8,457 nucleotides of DNA from Fidelibacterota bacterium (GCA_011049095.1 DSDE01000013.1:1-8457), one strand, 5' to 3'; positions 1 to 6,883 are shown, counted from the stretch's first letter. Notes: a model not told the origin generated them from the letters alone. Numbers and translations are program-made.

Positions 1-300
1 ATCTCATTTACTGCATCTATCCTTTTCTTCTTAATTTGGCTTGATCCGTTAGGGGACGGACAGGTGCAAATTAAGCAACACTTCGACTCCGCTCAGTGAC
101 CGCACTTCGTCCATCGACTGACGGCTCAGTAATTGGGGCAGTCACAAATTCGGGGAAGATTAAGGCAGTCAGCATTATCTAATTTATCGATGGAAAAATT
201 TATTTTGGACAGATGTGTAAAACAATTAATTGACAACTTTGTTTGAGTTAAACCCCTCGATAGACCAGTGGAAAAAATCAATAAAAAAGCGGGTGGATTT
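1..300. other. Leader region without a convincing gene
   Basis: This is the only stretch of about 300 bases without a recognised gene. One plus-strand frame is open from base 1 to a TGA at 97-99 and reads ...ILFFLIWLDPLG... in part. It could be the tail of an upstream gene, but it runs into the repeat-like element at 79-130 and matches no family I know. A short hairpin (TCCGT at 45-49 with ACGGA at 56-60) has no T tail, so I do not call it a terminator. A TTGACA hexamer lies at 230-235, but no good -10 box follows at normal spacing. The promoter of the gene at 301 is presumably somewhere here but was not located. Confidence 0.5.
79..130. repeat. REP-like intergenic element with a degenerate second copy
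   Basis: Bases 79-98 read CACTTCGACTCCGCTCAGTG, with short inverted ends (CACT/AGTG). A second, interrupted version follows at 103-130: CACTTCG, then CGACT, then GCTCAGT in the same order, with extra bases between. It is GC-richer than the flanking AT-rich DNA. Elements with a core like CTTCGACTCCGCTCA are, from memory, frequent between genes in several FCB-type genomes. That this is a dispersed repeat is an inference, since only one locus is visible. Confidence 0.4.
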
Positions 301-2925
301 ATGATACAAAAGACAGCGCTTTTCATAATGATTGGCTTGCAGATAGGACTCGCAGATGAATCCTTTCGCAAACCCACAGCGGTGGCCTATCAGACAGACA
401 GCATTATCAAAATTGACGGCCGTCTGGATGAGGTGGTCTGGCAAAATGCCAAAAAATATGATAATTTCCTCCAGCGAGACCCGGTAGATGGCAGTCAGCC
501 ATCACTTTACACTGTTTTTTCAGTTCTCTATGATGATGAAAATCTATATGTTGGCATCCACGCCAAAGACCCGGAACCTGACAAAATCGTAGGCATACTC
601 AGCCGCCGCGATGAATATACACCTTCAGACTGGCTCTATATTTCCATAGACAGCTTCAACGACAAACAAACAGCTTTTGAATTTGGAATAAATGCAAAAG
701 GTGTGAAACATGATCTACGCCGCTACAATGATACCAATGCAGACTGGGACTGGGATGCCGTCTGGGATGCCCAATCTGCTATGTGCAGTGATGGCTGGTG
801 CGCCGAATTTGCCATACCGCTGCGCGAGCTTCGATTCACCAGCAGCGAGAATATGGAATGGGGCTTTATGGTTTACCGGAAGATTCCCCGCTTCAATGGT
901 GAGCTGGATATGTGGGGCTATTTTAGCAAAGATGAGCCAGGTTTTGTATCTAATTATGGTACATTAATAGGGCTTCAGGATTTTCGTTCAGGGCGGTCAT
1001 TATATATTATGCCATATCTGCTCAGCGACACCCGCATTTCAGATAATCTTATAAATACGCTTCATCCTGAGTCTTATCAATTTTCAGGAAATATCGGCAC
1101 TGATATTCGCTATAGTTTCGCCAACGGGCTCACCTTCAACGCTACCATAAATCCCGATTTTGGTCAAGTGGAAGCAGATCCTGCCAGCTACAATCTCACC
1201 CAATATGAAACTTACTATCGGGAAAAACGCCCTTTCTTTATGGAAGGCAGCAATATTCTAAATTTTCAGCTTGGTATCGGAGACGGAGACCTGGGGTCTA
1301 ATACACTCTTTTATAGTCGCCGCATTGGCAGGGCGCCTCAATTTCTCCCTCGAGATAAAAACGCCGTTTACAGTGATCAAAGCCACCAAAGCGCCATTCT
1401 CTCTGCGGCAAAATTAACGGGAAAAACTTCTTCCGGACTTTCCATTGGCGCAATGAATGCCATAAGCAGGGAAGAGAGAGCCACTTTATACTTTACAAAA
1501 GACAGCACATTAAAAAAGGTCACAGAACCTATGACCAGCTATTCCCTTGGCAGGCTGCAGAAAGATTTCCGTGGTGGCGATATTGTTGCCGGCGCCTATT
1601 TAACGGGAATGCAGCGCCGTCTGGAGAATACCGGTTTGGAAGATTTACTTAGGCGGGAAGCATATACCGGAGGCATTGACCTGAGATATCAGTTTTTGGA
1701 CAAACAATACGCATTTTCAACTTTTCTCGCCGGAAGCCGGGTCAGCGGCTCAGCGGCTGCCATAAGCAAAACACAGACCAGCCCGGCTCATCTTTATCAG
1801 CGCCCGGATGCCGATTATCTTTCGGTTGACAGCAGCGCCACTACTTTGAGCGGGCTCAGTAATGGCATTATCCTTTCCAAGCAGAGCGGACACTGGCAGG
1901 GAGCAGTGGGCGGAGTAAGCTATTCACCTGGTTTTGAGCCCAATGATATGGGATATCTGCGTAAAGCTGATCTGATTAATCAATTCATCTGGATCGCATA
2001 TCAAGAATGGGTACCCGGACAGATATTAAAGAGCTATCAGATTAACTTCAACCAATGGCAAAACTACACTTTTGGCAGCGAGAAAAGATCTCATGGCGGC
2101 AATATAAACGCGAATGCGACTTTAAATAATCATTGGCATATCAGCGCTGGAATCAATCTAAACTTCCCAAGTGTTTCACCAGATTTGCTGCGTGGCGGCC
2201 CAGCTGTTTATCACTGTGGAAACAGCAGCTTCTGGATAGGCTTATATTCTGATGACCGGAAAGATTTCAGCGGCGGATTAAGCGCTTACCATTTCCGCAG
2301 CGATGATGATATCACCAGCTTTAATTTTAATCCTGAATTTACATACCGCTTCTCGCACAATGTAAAAATGACATTAGACCTGGACTATACAGACTTTAAA
2401 GACACCTGGACATGGGTGGAACATTGGCAGGACAGCCAGGGAAAAGACCACTACATCTTTTCGGCGATGGACCAGAAAACAGTCAGCAGCGTCTTGCGAT
2501 TTGATGTGACCCTTACCCGCGACCTATCCATGCAGTACTACGGGCAAAGCTTCATCACAGCCGGTAAATATTTCGATTTTATCGAATTTGATGACTACCT
2601 TGCCGCCGACTTTGATCAGCGCTTTTATTCCTTTTCAGAAAATCAAATCAGCTACGATGAATCTGAAAAAGAATACACTATTGATTATGGCGATGAGCAG
2701 CACAGCTTTTCCAAGCCGGATTTCAATTTTAAGCAATTTAACAGCAATCTGGTGACACGCTGGGAATTTCGCCCCGGCAGTACGGTCTATTTCGTCTGGA
2801 GTCAGGGAATCATTGACATTGAGAATGTCGGACAATTTCGCCATAGCCGTGATTTTAAAAGACTTATTGAAAGTACCAGCAACAATGTCCTGCTACTGAA
2901 ATTTACTTATTTGATCAATATTTAA
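301..2925 (+). CDS. Exported CBM9-like domain / DUF5916 outer-membrane beta-barrel protein
   Basis: Intact 874-residue protein. Residues 1-18 form a signal peptide (basic start, hydrophobic core, likely cut after GLA). Residues about 30-220 resemble the family 9 carbohydrate-binding-like fold, with the typical opening IDGRLDEVVW (38-47) and DENLYVGIHAKD. The rest is the DUF5916 region, marked by NPDFGQVEADP (284-294) and YYREKRPFFMEG (305-316). After that come alternating aromatic/polar strands typical of an outer-membrane barrel, ending in LLLKFTYLINI. The length fits the family. ATG 301 is chosen because GGTGG precedes it and the signal peptide starts there; an in-frame GTG at 268 would add 11 residues before the signal. 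The exact function is unknown for the family: transport or surface binding of a saccharide or other substrate is inferred. The gene stands alone and converges on the cheA remnant, sharing its terminator. No lesions were seen. Confidence 0.9.
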   Translation: MIQKTALFIMIGLQIGLADESFRKPTAVAYQTDSIIKIDGRLDEVVWQNAKKYDNFLQRDPVDGSQPSLYTVFSVLYDDENLYVGIHAKDPEPDKIVGILSRRDEYTPSDWLYISIDSFNDKQTAFEFGINAKGVKHDLRRYNDTNADWDWDAVWDAQSAMCSDGWCAEFAIPLRELRFTSSENMEWGFMVYRKIPRFNGELDMWGYFSKDEPGFVSNYGTLIGLQDFRSGRSLYIMPYLLSDTRISDNLINTLHPESYQFSGNIGTDIRYSFANGLTFNATINPDFGQVEADPASYNLTQYETYYREKRPFFMEGSNILNFQLGIGDGDLGSNTLFYSRRIGRAPQFLPRDKNAVYSDQSHQSAILSAAKLTGKTSSGLSIGAMNAISREERATLYFTKDSTLKKVTEPMTSYSLGRLQKDFRGGDIVAGAYLTGMQRRLENTGLEDLLRREAYTGGIDLRYQFLDKQYAFSTFLAGSRVSGSAAAISKTQTSPAHLYQRPDADYLSVDSSATTLSGLSNGIILSKQSGHWQGAVGGVSYSPGFEPNDMGYLRKADLINQFIWIAYQEWVPGQILKSYQINFNQWQNYTFGSEKRSHGGNINANATLNNHWHISAGINLNFPSVSPDLLRGGPAVYHCGNSSFWIGLYSDDRKDFSGGLSAYHFRSDDDITSFNFNPEFTYRFSHNVKMTLDLDYTDFKDTWTWVEHWQDSQGKDHYIFSAMDQKTVSSVLRFDVTLTRDLSMQYYGQSFITAGKYFDFIEFDDYLAADFDQRFYSFSENQISYDESEKEYTIDYGDEQHSFSKPDFNFKQFNSNLVTRWEFRPGSTVYFVWSQGIIDIENVGQFRHSRDFKRLIESTSNNVLLLKFTYLINI

Positions 2926-2934
2926 TCGTATATA

Positions 2935-3342
2935 CTACCCTGCTTTGCTAAGAAAAATAGCCGGCCACTCTCCGGCTATTTTTTTATCGATGCAGAAAAT
3001 GATTGACAGTTGTCGGGAAACGATTTTCTCCAGATCGAGAATAAGCACGACCCGCTCATCGCCCATTATAGCGCCGCCAAGAATCTCTTTAGGAAGCTGC
3101 CCGAGCCCAACGATATCCTTCACAACAACCCTTACAGTATCTATCAGATTATCAACGAGAAAGAGAAATTTCTTTCCCCCGATGACAGAGCTGATGCCAA
3201 TCTGCTTCTTTTTCCTGCTATCCTTCAGATCAAGAATTTCATTAATCCGAACGATCGGCAGCACTTCGTCTTGAAAGACAATACATTCACCGCGATTACC
3301 CTGAATTTTAGAAATATCTTTCGGCATAATTTCCAAAGACAT
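2935..3342 (-). CDS. CheA C-terminal CheW-like (P5) fragment
   Basis: This frame matches the CheA P5 domain: MSLEIMPKDISK, then GECIVFQDEVLPIVRINEIL, then a core ending MGDERVVLILDLEKIVS. P5 binds CheW and chemoreceptors. The open frame reaches back to 3393, but residues before ATG 3342 are out of register with CheA. The normal family C-terminus falls soon after LILDLEKI. Here the frame runs on about 25 residues, through the terminator hairpin, to TAG 2935-2937, so the original stop may have been lost. There is no evident ribosome site of its own. Confidence 0.65.
   Translation of the reverse strand: MSLEIMPKDISKIQGNRGECIVFQDEVLPIVRINEILDLKDSRKKKQIGISSVIGGKKFLFLVDNLIDTVRVVVKDIVGLGQLPKEILGGAIMGDERVVLILDLEKIVSRQLSIIFCIDKKIAGEWPAIFLSKAG
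2953..2985. terminator. Bidirectional intrinsic terminator between convergent genes
   Basis: A 12-base stem, AAAAATAGCCGG (2953-2964) paired with CCGGCTATTTTT (2972-2983), encloses a 7-base loop (CCACTCT). The plus strand ends in a run of T to 2985. The minus strand ends in a T run given by the A run at 2953-2957. It lies 27 bases after the plus-strand stop at 2925 and serves transcripts from both directions. The cheA remnant reading frame runs through it to a stop at 2935, which is unusual. Confidence 0.85.
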
Positions 3343-4729
3343 ACCAATCAATATCCATAGGAAGGATATATCTCTCCCTAGCCACAGAAACAAGCATACC
3401 CTGAATGATTTTCACAGCAACTGAGCGGGGAAGATTAAGTAAAAATGTTGTACCTTCTCCAGGACTGCTCATGATATGAATTCGTCCACCCAATTCATTT
3501 ATGTTATGGCGAACCACATCCATACCCACACCTCTGCCGGAAACATCTGTCACCTCCTTGGCTGTACTGATGCCGGCATGAAAAATCAACTGAAAGGCAT
3601 CATTATCAGAGAGGGTTTGCTCTGGTGTAATAATTCCTTTTTCTCGGGCTTTTTTTACGATTTTTTGGGCGTCAATACCTTTTCCATCATCTTCAATTGC
3701 GATGACCACCTCATCTTTTGTCTCTTCAGCATAGATACGTACGTTGCCATGTGATGTTTTTCCCGCGGCGATACGCTCTTCTGGAGTTTCAATACCGTGA
3801 TCTATGGCATTTCGTAAAAGATGGGTAAAAGGACCATCCAAATTTTCCAGATAACTCTTATCAATTTCCAGATCATCACCAAAAATTTCTGTCTTTACCT
3901 CTTTGCCCAGATTTTTGGCAATATTGCACAGCATACGGGGCGCTCTTTGAAATAGCTGACTAATGGGCACTTTTCGAATATGTAGGACTGCTTTTTGCAG
4001 ATTGTAGCTCAATGTCTCCAAAGCTTTGTTATTGTTGCGAAGGTCCAATGTTGTTTTGCTGCTGATATTTTCATCTTTCAGGCGGCTGTCCAACATCTCA
4101 TACATTTCATTGATGATGATAAGATCGCCAACATAATCGAGAAACTGATCGATATCATCTTCCCGAACCCGCAAAGTTTTGGTGCTTTTATCGCTGCTGC
4201 TCTCATCAGGCGCAATATCTTGCTCTGGCGCAGTTTTTTCCGCTGCTGACGCCTCTTCAGACGCTTCATCGGCTGCAGTGGCTTCTGCCGCTTGCTTCAG
4301 GCGCACTTCCTCTAACTTTTCCAGCACAATATCACCGACAACGGGCGTGAGGCCCATAACCGGCACCATTGTTTTGAAAATATCCAGCACATCCTCAGCA
4401 GCGGTTTTTGTTTCTGCTGTGGCTTTTTTTACAATCTGCTGCAAAAGGTTATCAACCTGATGTGTGCTTTCTATATCAAATTCCTGATTGGGATCATCCT
4501 GAGACTGCAGGATCTGCCGGAGTTTTGAAAGCAAATCATCTTCATCATTATCAGAAGCATTTGCTTCATCTACCGGGCTAAGCAAACCAATCTGCCGCTG
4601 TAAGTCCTTGACAAGTGTTTTTCCATCATCATCCAGGTTAACTGCCAGCAATCGGTTCAGCATATTATGTACATTTAACCATATCGCTTCGGAATCAGTC
4701 TCTTTCGCCCTTTCAGTAAGCTGATTCAA
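3308..4729 (-). CDS. CheA core fragment: linker, P3 dimerisation and P4 ATPase domains
   Basis: Numbered from the TTG at 4729, residues 1-184 are a helical to disordered linker rich in Asp, Glu and Ala (especially 145-182), with no clear P2 domain. Residues 185-255 are P3 (LRVREDDIDQFLDYVGDLII). Residues 256-440 are the ATPase, with the N box HLLRNAIDHG (303-312), G1 EDDGKG (346-351), F box IFHAG (382-386) and G2 GRGVGMD (398-404). It then enters P5 (RERYILPMDI) and loses frame; the last 13 residues before the TAA are out of frame. The frame is open upstream into the A7 run, and no Shine-Dalgarno fits the TTG, so independent translation is unlikely. All ATP-binding motifs look functional. Confidence 0.75.
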   Translation of the reverse strand: MNQLTERAKETDSEAIWLNVHNMLNRLLAVNLDDDGKTLVKDLQRQIGLLSPVDEANASDNDEDDLLSKLRQILQSQDDPNQEFDIESTHQVDNLLQQIVKKATAETKTAAEDVLDIFKTMVPVMGLTPVVGDIVLEKLEEVRLKQAAEATAADEASEEASAAEKTAPEQDIAPDESSSDKSTKTLRVREDDIDQFLDYVGDLIIINEMYEMLDSRLKDENISSKTTLDLRNNNKALETLSYNLQKAVLHIRKVPISQLFQRAPRMLCNIAKNLGKEVKTEIFGDDLEIDKSYLENLDGPFTHLLRNAIDHGIETPEERIAAGKTSHGNVRIYAEETKDEVVIAIEDDGKGIDAQKIVKKAREKGIITPEQTLSDNDAFQLIFHAGISTAKEVTDVSGRGVGMDVVRHNINELGGRIHIMSSPGEGTTFLLNLPRSVAVKIIQGMLVSVARERYILPMDIDWYVFGNYAERYF

Positions 4730-4734
4730 TTCAT

Positions 4735-5121
4735 CTATGTTTTTTTCAGCCCGTCGGGGTCATAGCTTTCGGGCTTACCAGCCTTCACGGAGCCCAGCAT
4801 CTCCTGTATCATCTCGATGCCGCTAATGATCTTGTCAGCAACTTCACCCTTGAAATGAGCATTTCCCATTCTGACCAGATTCATCAGATTCTCTAAAGAA
4901 TGGGCTAGGTTTTTGATTTTCATCAGATTGAGAAAGGCGCTGTTGCCTTTTATGGCGTGAACTGTTCGGAAAATTTCGTCTATGGCTTTGGCGCCAAGGA
5001 CTTTTCCTTCATTTTCGATACAGATATTGATGGTCTTGTCGAGCTGTTCTTGAGATTCATCAATAAATTCAAGCAATACTTCCGGTTCTATACCATAATC
5101 AGTTGGCCCAATCTTATCCAT
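4735..5121 (-). CDS. HPt (P1) domain fragment of CheA
   Basis: This 128-residue frame is a complete histidine phosphotransfer domain: residues 15-115 form the four-helix bundle, with the phosphoacceptor H55 inside VHAIKGNSAF. It ends DPDGLKK-T and stops at TAG 4735-4737, directly after the A7 run. In the -1 frame the sequence continues without a break into the CheA linker (KNIDELNQLTERAKE). If translated as it stands it would yield a free HPt protein that could still accept phosphate if another kinase supplied it. It has a good Shine-Dalgarno (AGGA) and an ATG start. Confidence 0.75.
   Translation of the reverse strand: MDKIGPTDYGIEPEVLLEFIDESQEQLDKTINICIENEGKVLGAKAIDEIFRTVHAIKGNSAFLNLMKIKNLAHSLENLMNLVRMGNAHFKGEVADKIISGIEMIQEMLGSVKAGKPESYDPDGLKKT
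4740..4746 (-). other. A7 run at the cheA frame change (possible slippage site)
   Basis: On the coding strand the bases read CTG-AAA-AAA-ACA-TAG in the HPt frame. Slipping back one base on the A run gives AAA-AAC-ATA-GAT-GAA and continues into the CheA linker. Seven A residues suit either ribosomal -1 slippage or polymerase slippage. I see no strong Shine-Dalgarno-like stimulator just upstream and did not find a convincing stem-loop downstream. A homopolymer miscount in sequencing explains it equally well. Confidence 0.4.
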
Positions 5122-5128
5122 ACACTTC

Positions 5129-5602
5129 CTATTTCTTCATTTTTAAAAGTTGTGATAATTTTTTCTGCCAGCGAATGACCGCCTCAAGAGAACGCTGCAC
5201 CGCCTGGTCCAGCTCATCCATCTCTACAAATGGCTTATAGATAGCTGTTTCAGCGCCTAAGCGCATACAGGTGAAGATATTGTCCAGCGTCACCTGGCCG
5301 GTTATCATAATCACTTTCGTGATGGGATATTGTCCACGGATTTCTCGCAGAAGCTTGAGACCATCCATCACCGGCATTTTGATATCGCTGATAACAATTG
5401 GGCAATACGTTTCATTTAAGGCATTTAAAGCCTCAGCCCCATTGGCAGCTGTAAAGACCTTAAAACCCTTAAACTCAAAGTGTCGTCGAAGCCCTTCTCT
5501 GATTTTTGATTCATCATCCACGATGAGCAGGTTTACATTTTGTTCTAGATACGTTTCGTATATAATTATCCTTTCGTGCAAGGCAATTCCAGCATAAAAC
5601 AA
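5129..5602 (-). CDS. Stand-alone response-regulator receiver protein, start unclear
   Basis: A CheY-like receiver of about 125 residues starts at NLLIVDDES (around 5533). It keeps the acidic pair DD, the phosphoacceptor Asp in VISDIKMPVMDG, the Thr in MITGQ and the Lys in YKPF. About 20 helical residues follow (LEAVIRWQKKLSQLLKMKK) with no DNA-binding or enzymatic output. It would take phosphate from CheA or the neighbouring kinase. The start is a problem: the frame has only TTG codons at 5602 and 5581, inside the kinase gene and without ribosome sites. After the AAAGGA at 5569-5574 come ATA (5563) and ACG (5554), each one base from ATG. An out-of-frame ATG lies just before the receiver core. 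The start codon may be mutated, or a rare start is used. It ends 7 bases before cheA. Confidence 0.75.
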   Translation of the reverse strand: MFYAGIALHERIIIYETYLEQNVNLLIVDDESKIREGLRRHFEFKGFKVFTAANGAEALNALNETYCPIVISDIKMPVMDGLKLLREIRGQYPITKVIMITGQVTLDNIFTCMRLGAETAIYKPFVEMDELDQAVQRSLEAVIRWQKKLSQLLKMKK

Positions 5603-5847
5603 GCGCCGGAATTTTCAATGTTTTTTACTGAAAGCTTAGCTCTGTGATTTTGGACGATAGACTGACAGATGCTGAGCCCAAGGCCAGTGCCCACACCAGG
5701 CGCTTTTGTAGTAAAAAAGGGTGTCCATATTTGCTCCATAATATCTGGCGGCACACCTGGCCCATTATCCTCAATGGATAAAACGAATTTGCCCTCATCT
5801 ATGCCTTGTGATTTTAAGTTTTGGATTGGGCAAAGCTTCCACAGCAT
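5566..5847 (-). CDS. HATPase fragment (C-terminal part of the kinase gene)
   Basis: The frame encodes the rest of a GHKL ATPase domain: G1 box EDNGPGVP, F box WTPFFTTK, G2 box GVGTGLGLSI and the closing strand CFMLELP, ending at TAA 5566-5568. The first about 15 residues are out of register: the N box (NLIINTADAVEALPN) lies in the neighbouring frame, just after the TAG at 5879. The ATP site is therefore split between two frames, and this piece alone cannot bind ATP normally. The AAAGGA at its 3' end probably served the next gene. Confidence 0.65.
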   Translation of the reverse strand: MLWKLCPIQNLKSQGIDEGKFVLSIEDNGPGVPPDIMEQIWTPFFTTKAPGVGTGLGLSICQSIVQNHRAKLSVKNIENSGACFMLELPCTKG

Positions 5848-5878
5848 CGGCGGTATTGATTATTAGATTGGTGATAAG

Positions 5879-6436
5879 CTAGGTGATCTGCTGACGACTG
5901 CCGTTTATCGTGCATTGATAATGGGGAATATTCAATTCTGTTTCAATATTTTTCAGTCTATGCCCGGTAAAGACCAGAGCATCGTTAAGACAGTCCGCTA
6001 AATTAATTTTATCGCTGAACTGCTCTCGTTTTCGCGAATAATCCAAGAGGACATTGATGATGTTGGAAATCCGCTCAACGCCGCTGCGCATATCCACAAA
6101 AGCTTGGGGAAGCTCTTTTAAAATGACACTAAAACGCGCCTCGCTTCCAGTTCCCTTTGCCATTTTCTCAATATGTGGCAAAAAATACTCAAAATAGTTT
6201 TCCATAGCTTTGAGATTTGTCATGATGAAAGTAGCCGGATTATTAATCTCATGAGCTAGCCCAGCGGCTAATGTGCCCAGAGTGCTCAACCTATCTTTAT
6301 GAACAAGCTGAACGGCTCTCTCCTGTGCAAGAGTCTCCATTTTATGAGCATATTGCTCAAGCTTCTGCTGATTATCTGACAGCCTAATTTGGTTTTTCAT
6401 ACGGATTTCCAGCTCTCGCAAATGAACCGGCTTCAC
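5879..6436 (-). CDS. Histidine-kinase dimerisation-domain fragment
   Basis: From the GTG at 6436 the frame encodes the end of the receiver (KPVHLRELEIRMK), a coiled coil of about 35 residues (QQKLEQYAHKMETLAQERA), and the HisKA-type helical hairpin. The hairpin carries the phosphorylated His in GLAHEINNP (H62 of the fragment, about residue 167 of the whole gene). It stops at TAG 5879 inside the N-box approach, before the ATP-binding motifs. Alone it could dimerise and act only as a phosphoacceptor. No ribosome site supports a separate start; the frame is simply continuous with the upstream receiver past the TAA at 6485. Confidence 0.65.
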   Translation of the reverse strand: MKPVHLRELEIRMKNQIRLSDNQQKLEQYAHKMETLAQERAVQLVHKDRLSTLGTLAAGLAHEINNPATFIMTNLKAMENYFEYFLPHIEKMAKGTGSEARFSVILKELPQAFVDMRSGVERISNIINVLLDYSRKREQFSDKINLADCLNDALVFTGHRLKNIETELNIPHYQCTINGSRQQIT

Positions 6437-6556
6437 GAGATAATCGGCTGCGCCAGCTTCGAAAACCTTAACCTTACTGCTGATTTATTCATCTGAACTC
6501 AGAAAGATAACCGGAATATTTCTCAGATTATCATCGGCTTTTAACTGGTCTAACAC

Positions 6557-6751
6557 TTAAAAGCCATTCAGTCCGGGCATCTCAATATCCAGTAAAATCA
6601 GATTTGGCTGAGCTTTTTTCACAGTTTCCAGCGCATTTAAACTGTCTTCTTCAGTAAAAACCTGGCAACCAGAGTTGCCGACAAATTTTTTGATTATCAA
6701 AATTATCGCGGGATCATCGTCAATAATCATAATCCGGGACAGGCTCGTCAC
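6557..6751 (-). CDS. Receiver-domain fragment (N-terminal part of the kinase gene)
   Basis: The first 64 codons encode the first half of a receiver: acidic residues D11-D13 in MIIDDDP and phosphoacceptor D55 in LLDIEMPG. They end at TAA directly after NGF, where receivers continue (F-x-V-L). The next codons in frame give VLDQLKADD and IPVIFLSSDE, so the domain is complete apart from the stops. The short product lacks the alpha4-beta5 half, including the conserved Lys (YLVKP), and would be unlikely to fold as an active receiver. The start is GTG with GGAG at good spacing. Confidence 0.65.
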   Translation of the reverse strand: MTSLSRIMIIDDDPAIILIIKKFVGNSGCQVFTEEDSLNALETVKKAQPNLILLDIEMPGLNGF

Positions 6752-6787
6752 GACTTATTCTCCATGTTTCCGGCATTATCATAAATC

Positions 6788-6819
6788 ATTATAAAATTCA
6801 TACAGGAATACAAATTCAA
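6788..6819 (-). promoter_or_regulatory. Candidate promoter of the signalling operon
   Basis: In the AT-rich gap between the MBL-fold gene and the kinase gene, the minus strand has TATAAT (6788-6793) preceded by TTGAAT (6814-6819). The 20-base spacer is longer than the usual 16-18, so the -35 assignment is weak; the -10 match is exact. It lies about 37 bases before the GTG start at 6751. If the organism belongs to Bacteroidota, its sigma factor would prefer a different consensus, so this remains a guess. Confidence 0.3.
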
Positions 6820-6883
6820 AAAGATACTAGCAAAAAGAGAAAATCAAGAAAAACGAAATAAATTGACCTGGATTTGGGAAATG

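Larger units (their letters stand above)
2935..5121 (-). pseudogene. cheA: CheA-type chemotaxis histidine kinase, split by two frameshifts
   Basis: Read across three frames, this is one CheA of about 725 residues: HPt domain, long acidic/alanine-rich linker, P3 dimerisation helices, P4 ATPase, and P5 CheW-like domain. Family knowledge: CheA autophosphorylates on the HPt histidine and passes phosphate to receiver proteins, and P5 docks CheW and receptors. The first break is a -1 shift at the A7 run 4740-4746. The second is a +1 shift near 3342-3352, between ...ILPMDI of P4/P5 and MSLEIMPKDISK of P5. Domain motifs are well kept on both sides of each break. The start ATG at 5121 follows AGGA by 5 bases and lies 7 bases after the stop of the receiver gene, so the genes were coupled. 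Recent inactivation, sequencing error, or slippage at the A7 run are the options. The second break is not at a homopolymer. Confidence 0.75.
5566..6751 (-). pseudogene. Receiver-histidine kinase gene with three in-frame stops and one frameshift
   Basis: Read through its lesions this is one gene of about 395 codons: N-terminal receiver, short coiled coil, His-kinase dimerisation domain with LAHEINNP, and HATPase domain. No membrane segment is present, so it is cytoplasmic. GTG 6751 is the start, with GGAG placed 8 bases upstream. Stops in the same frame are TAA 6557-6559 (after MPGLNGF), TAA 6485-6487 (after FLSSDE) and TAG 5879-5881 (after RQQIT, where kinases carry a conserved Gln before xLLxNLxxNA). 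A +1 frameshift lies near 5797-5815. Each of the three stops is one C-to-T change from a Gln codon, although the ancestral residue at the first two sites is uncertain. The well-kept motifs suggest recent loss. It was the first gene of the signalling operon. Confidence 0.75.

Noticed and set aside
230..235. TTGACA as the -35 box of the gene at 301
   Set aside because: No acceptable -10 hexamer lies 16-18 bases downstream.
126..444. Two minus-strand reading frames over the leader and 5' end of the DUF5916 gene
   Set aside because: They show no family resemblance, have poor composition, and overlap a well-supported gene on the other strand.
2945..3754. Plus-strand reading frames opposite cheA
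   Set aside because: They are antisense shadows of CheA P4/P5 coding sequence with no recognisable domain.
5879..6559. Recoding of TAA and TAG as glutamine
   Set aside because: The intact neighbours end properly at TAA (DUF5916 gene, ccmB) and TAG (ccmC, ccmD), so both codons act as stops in this genome.
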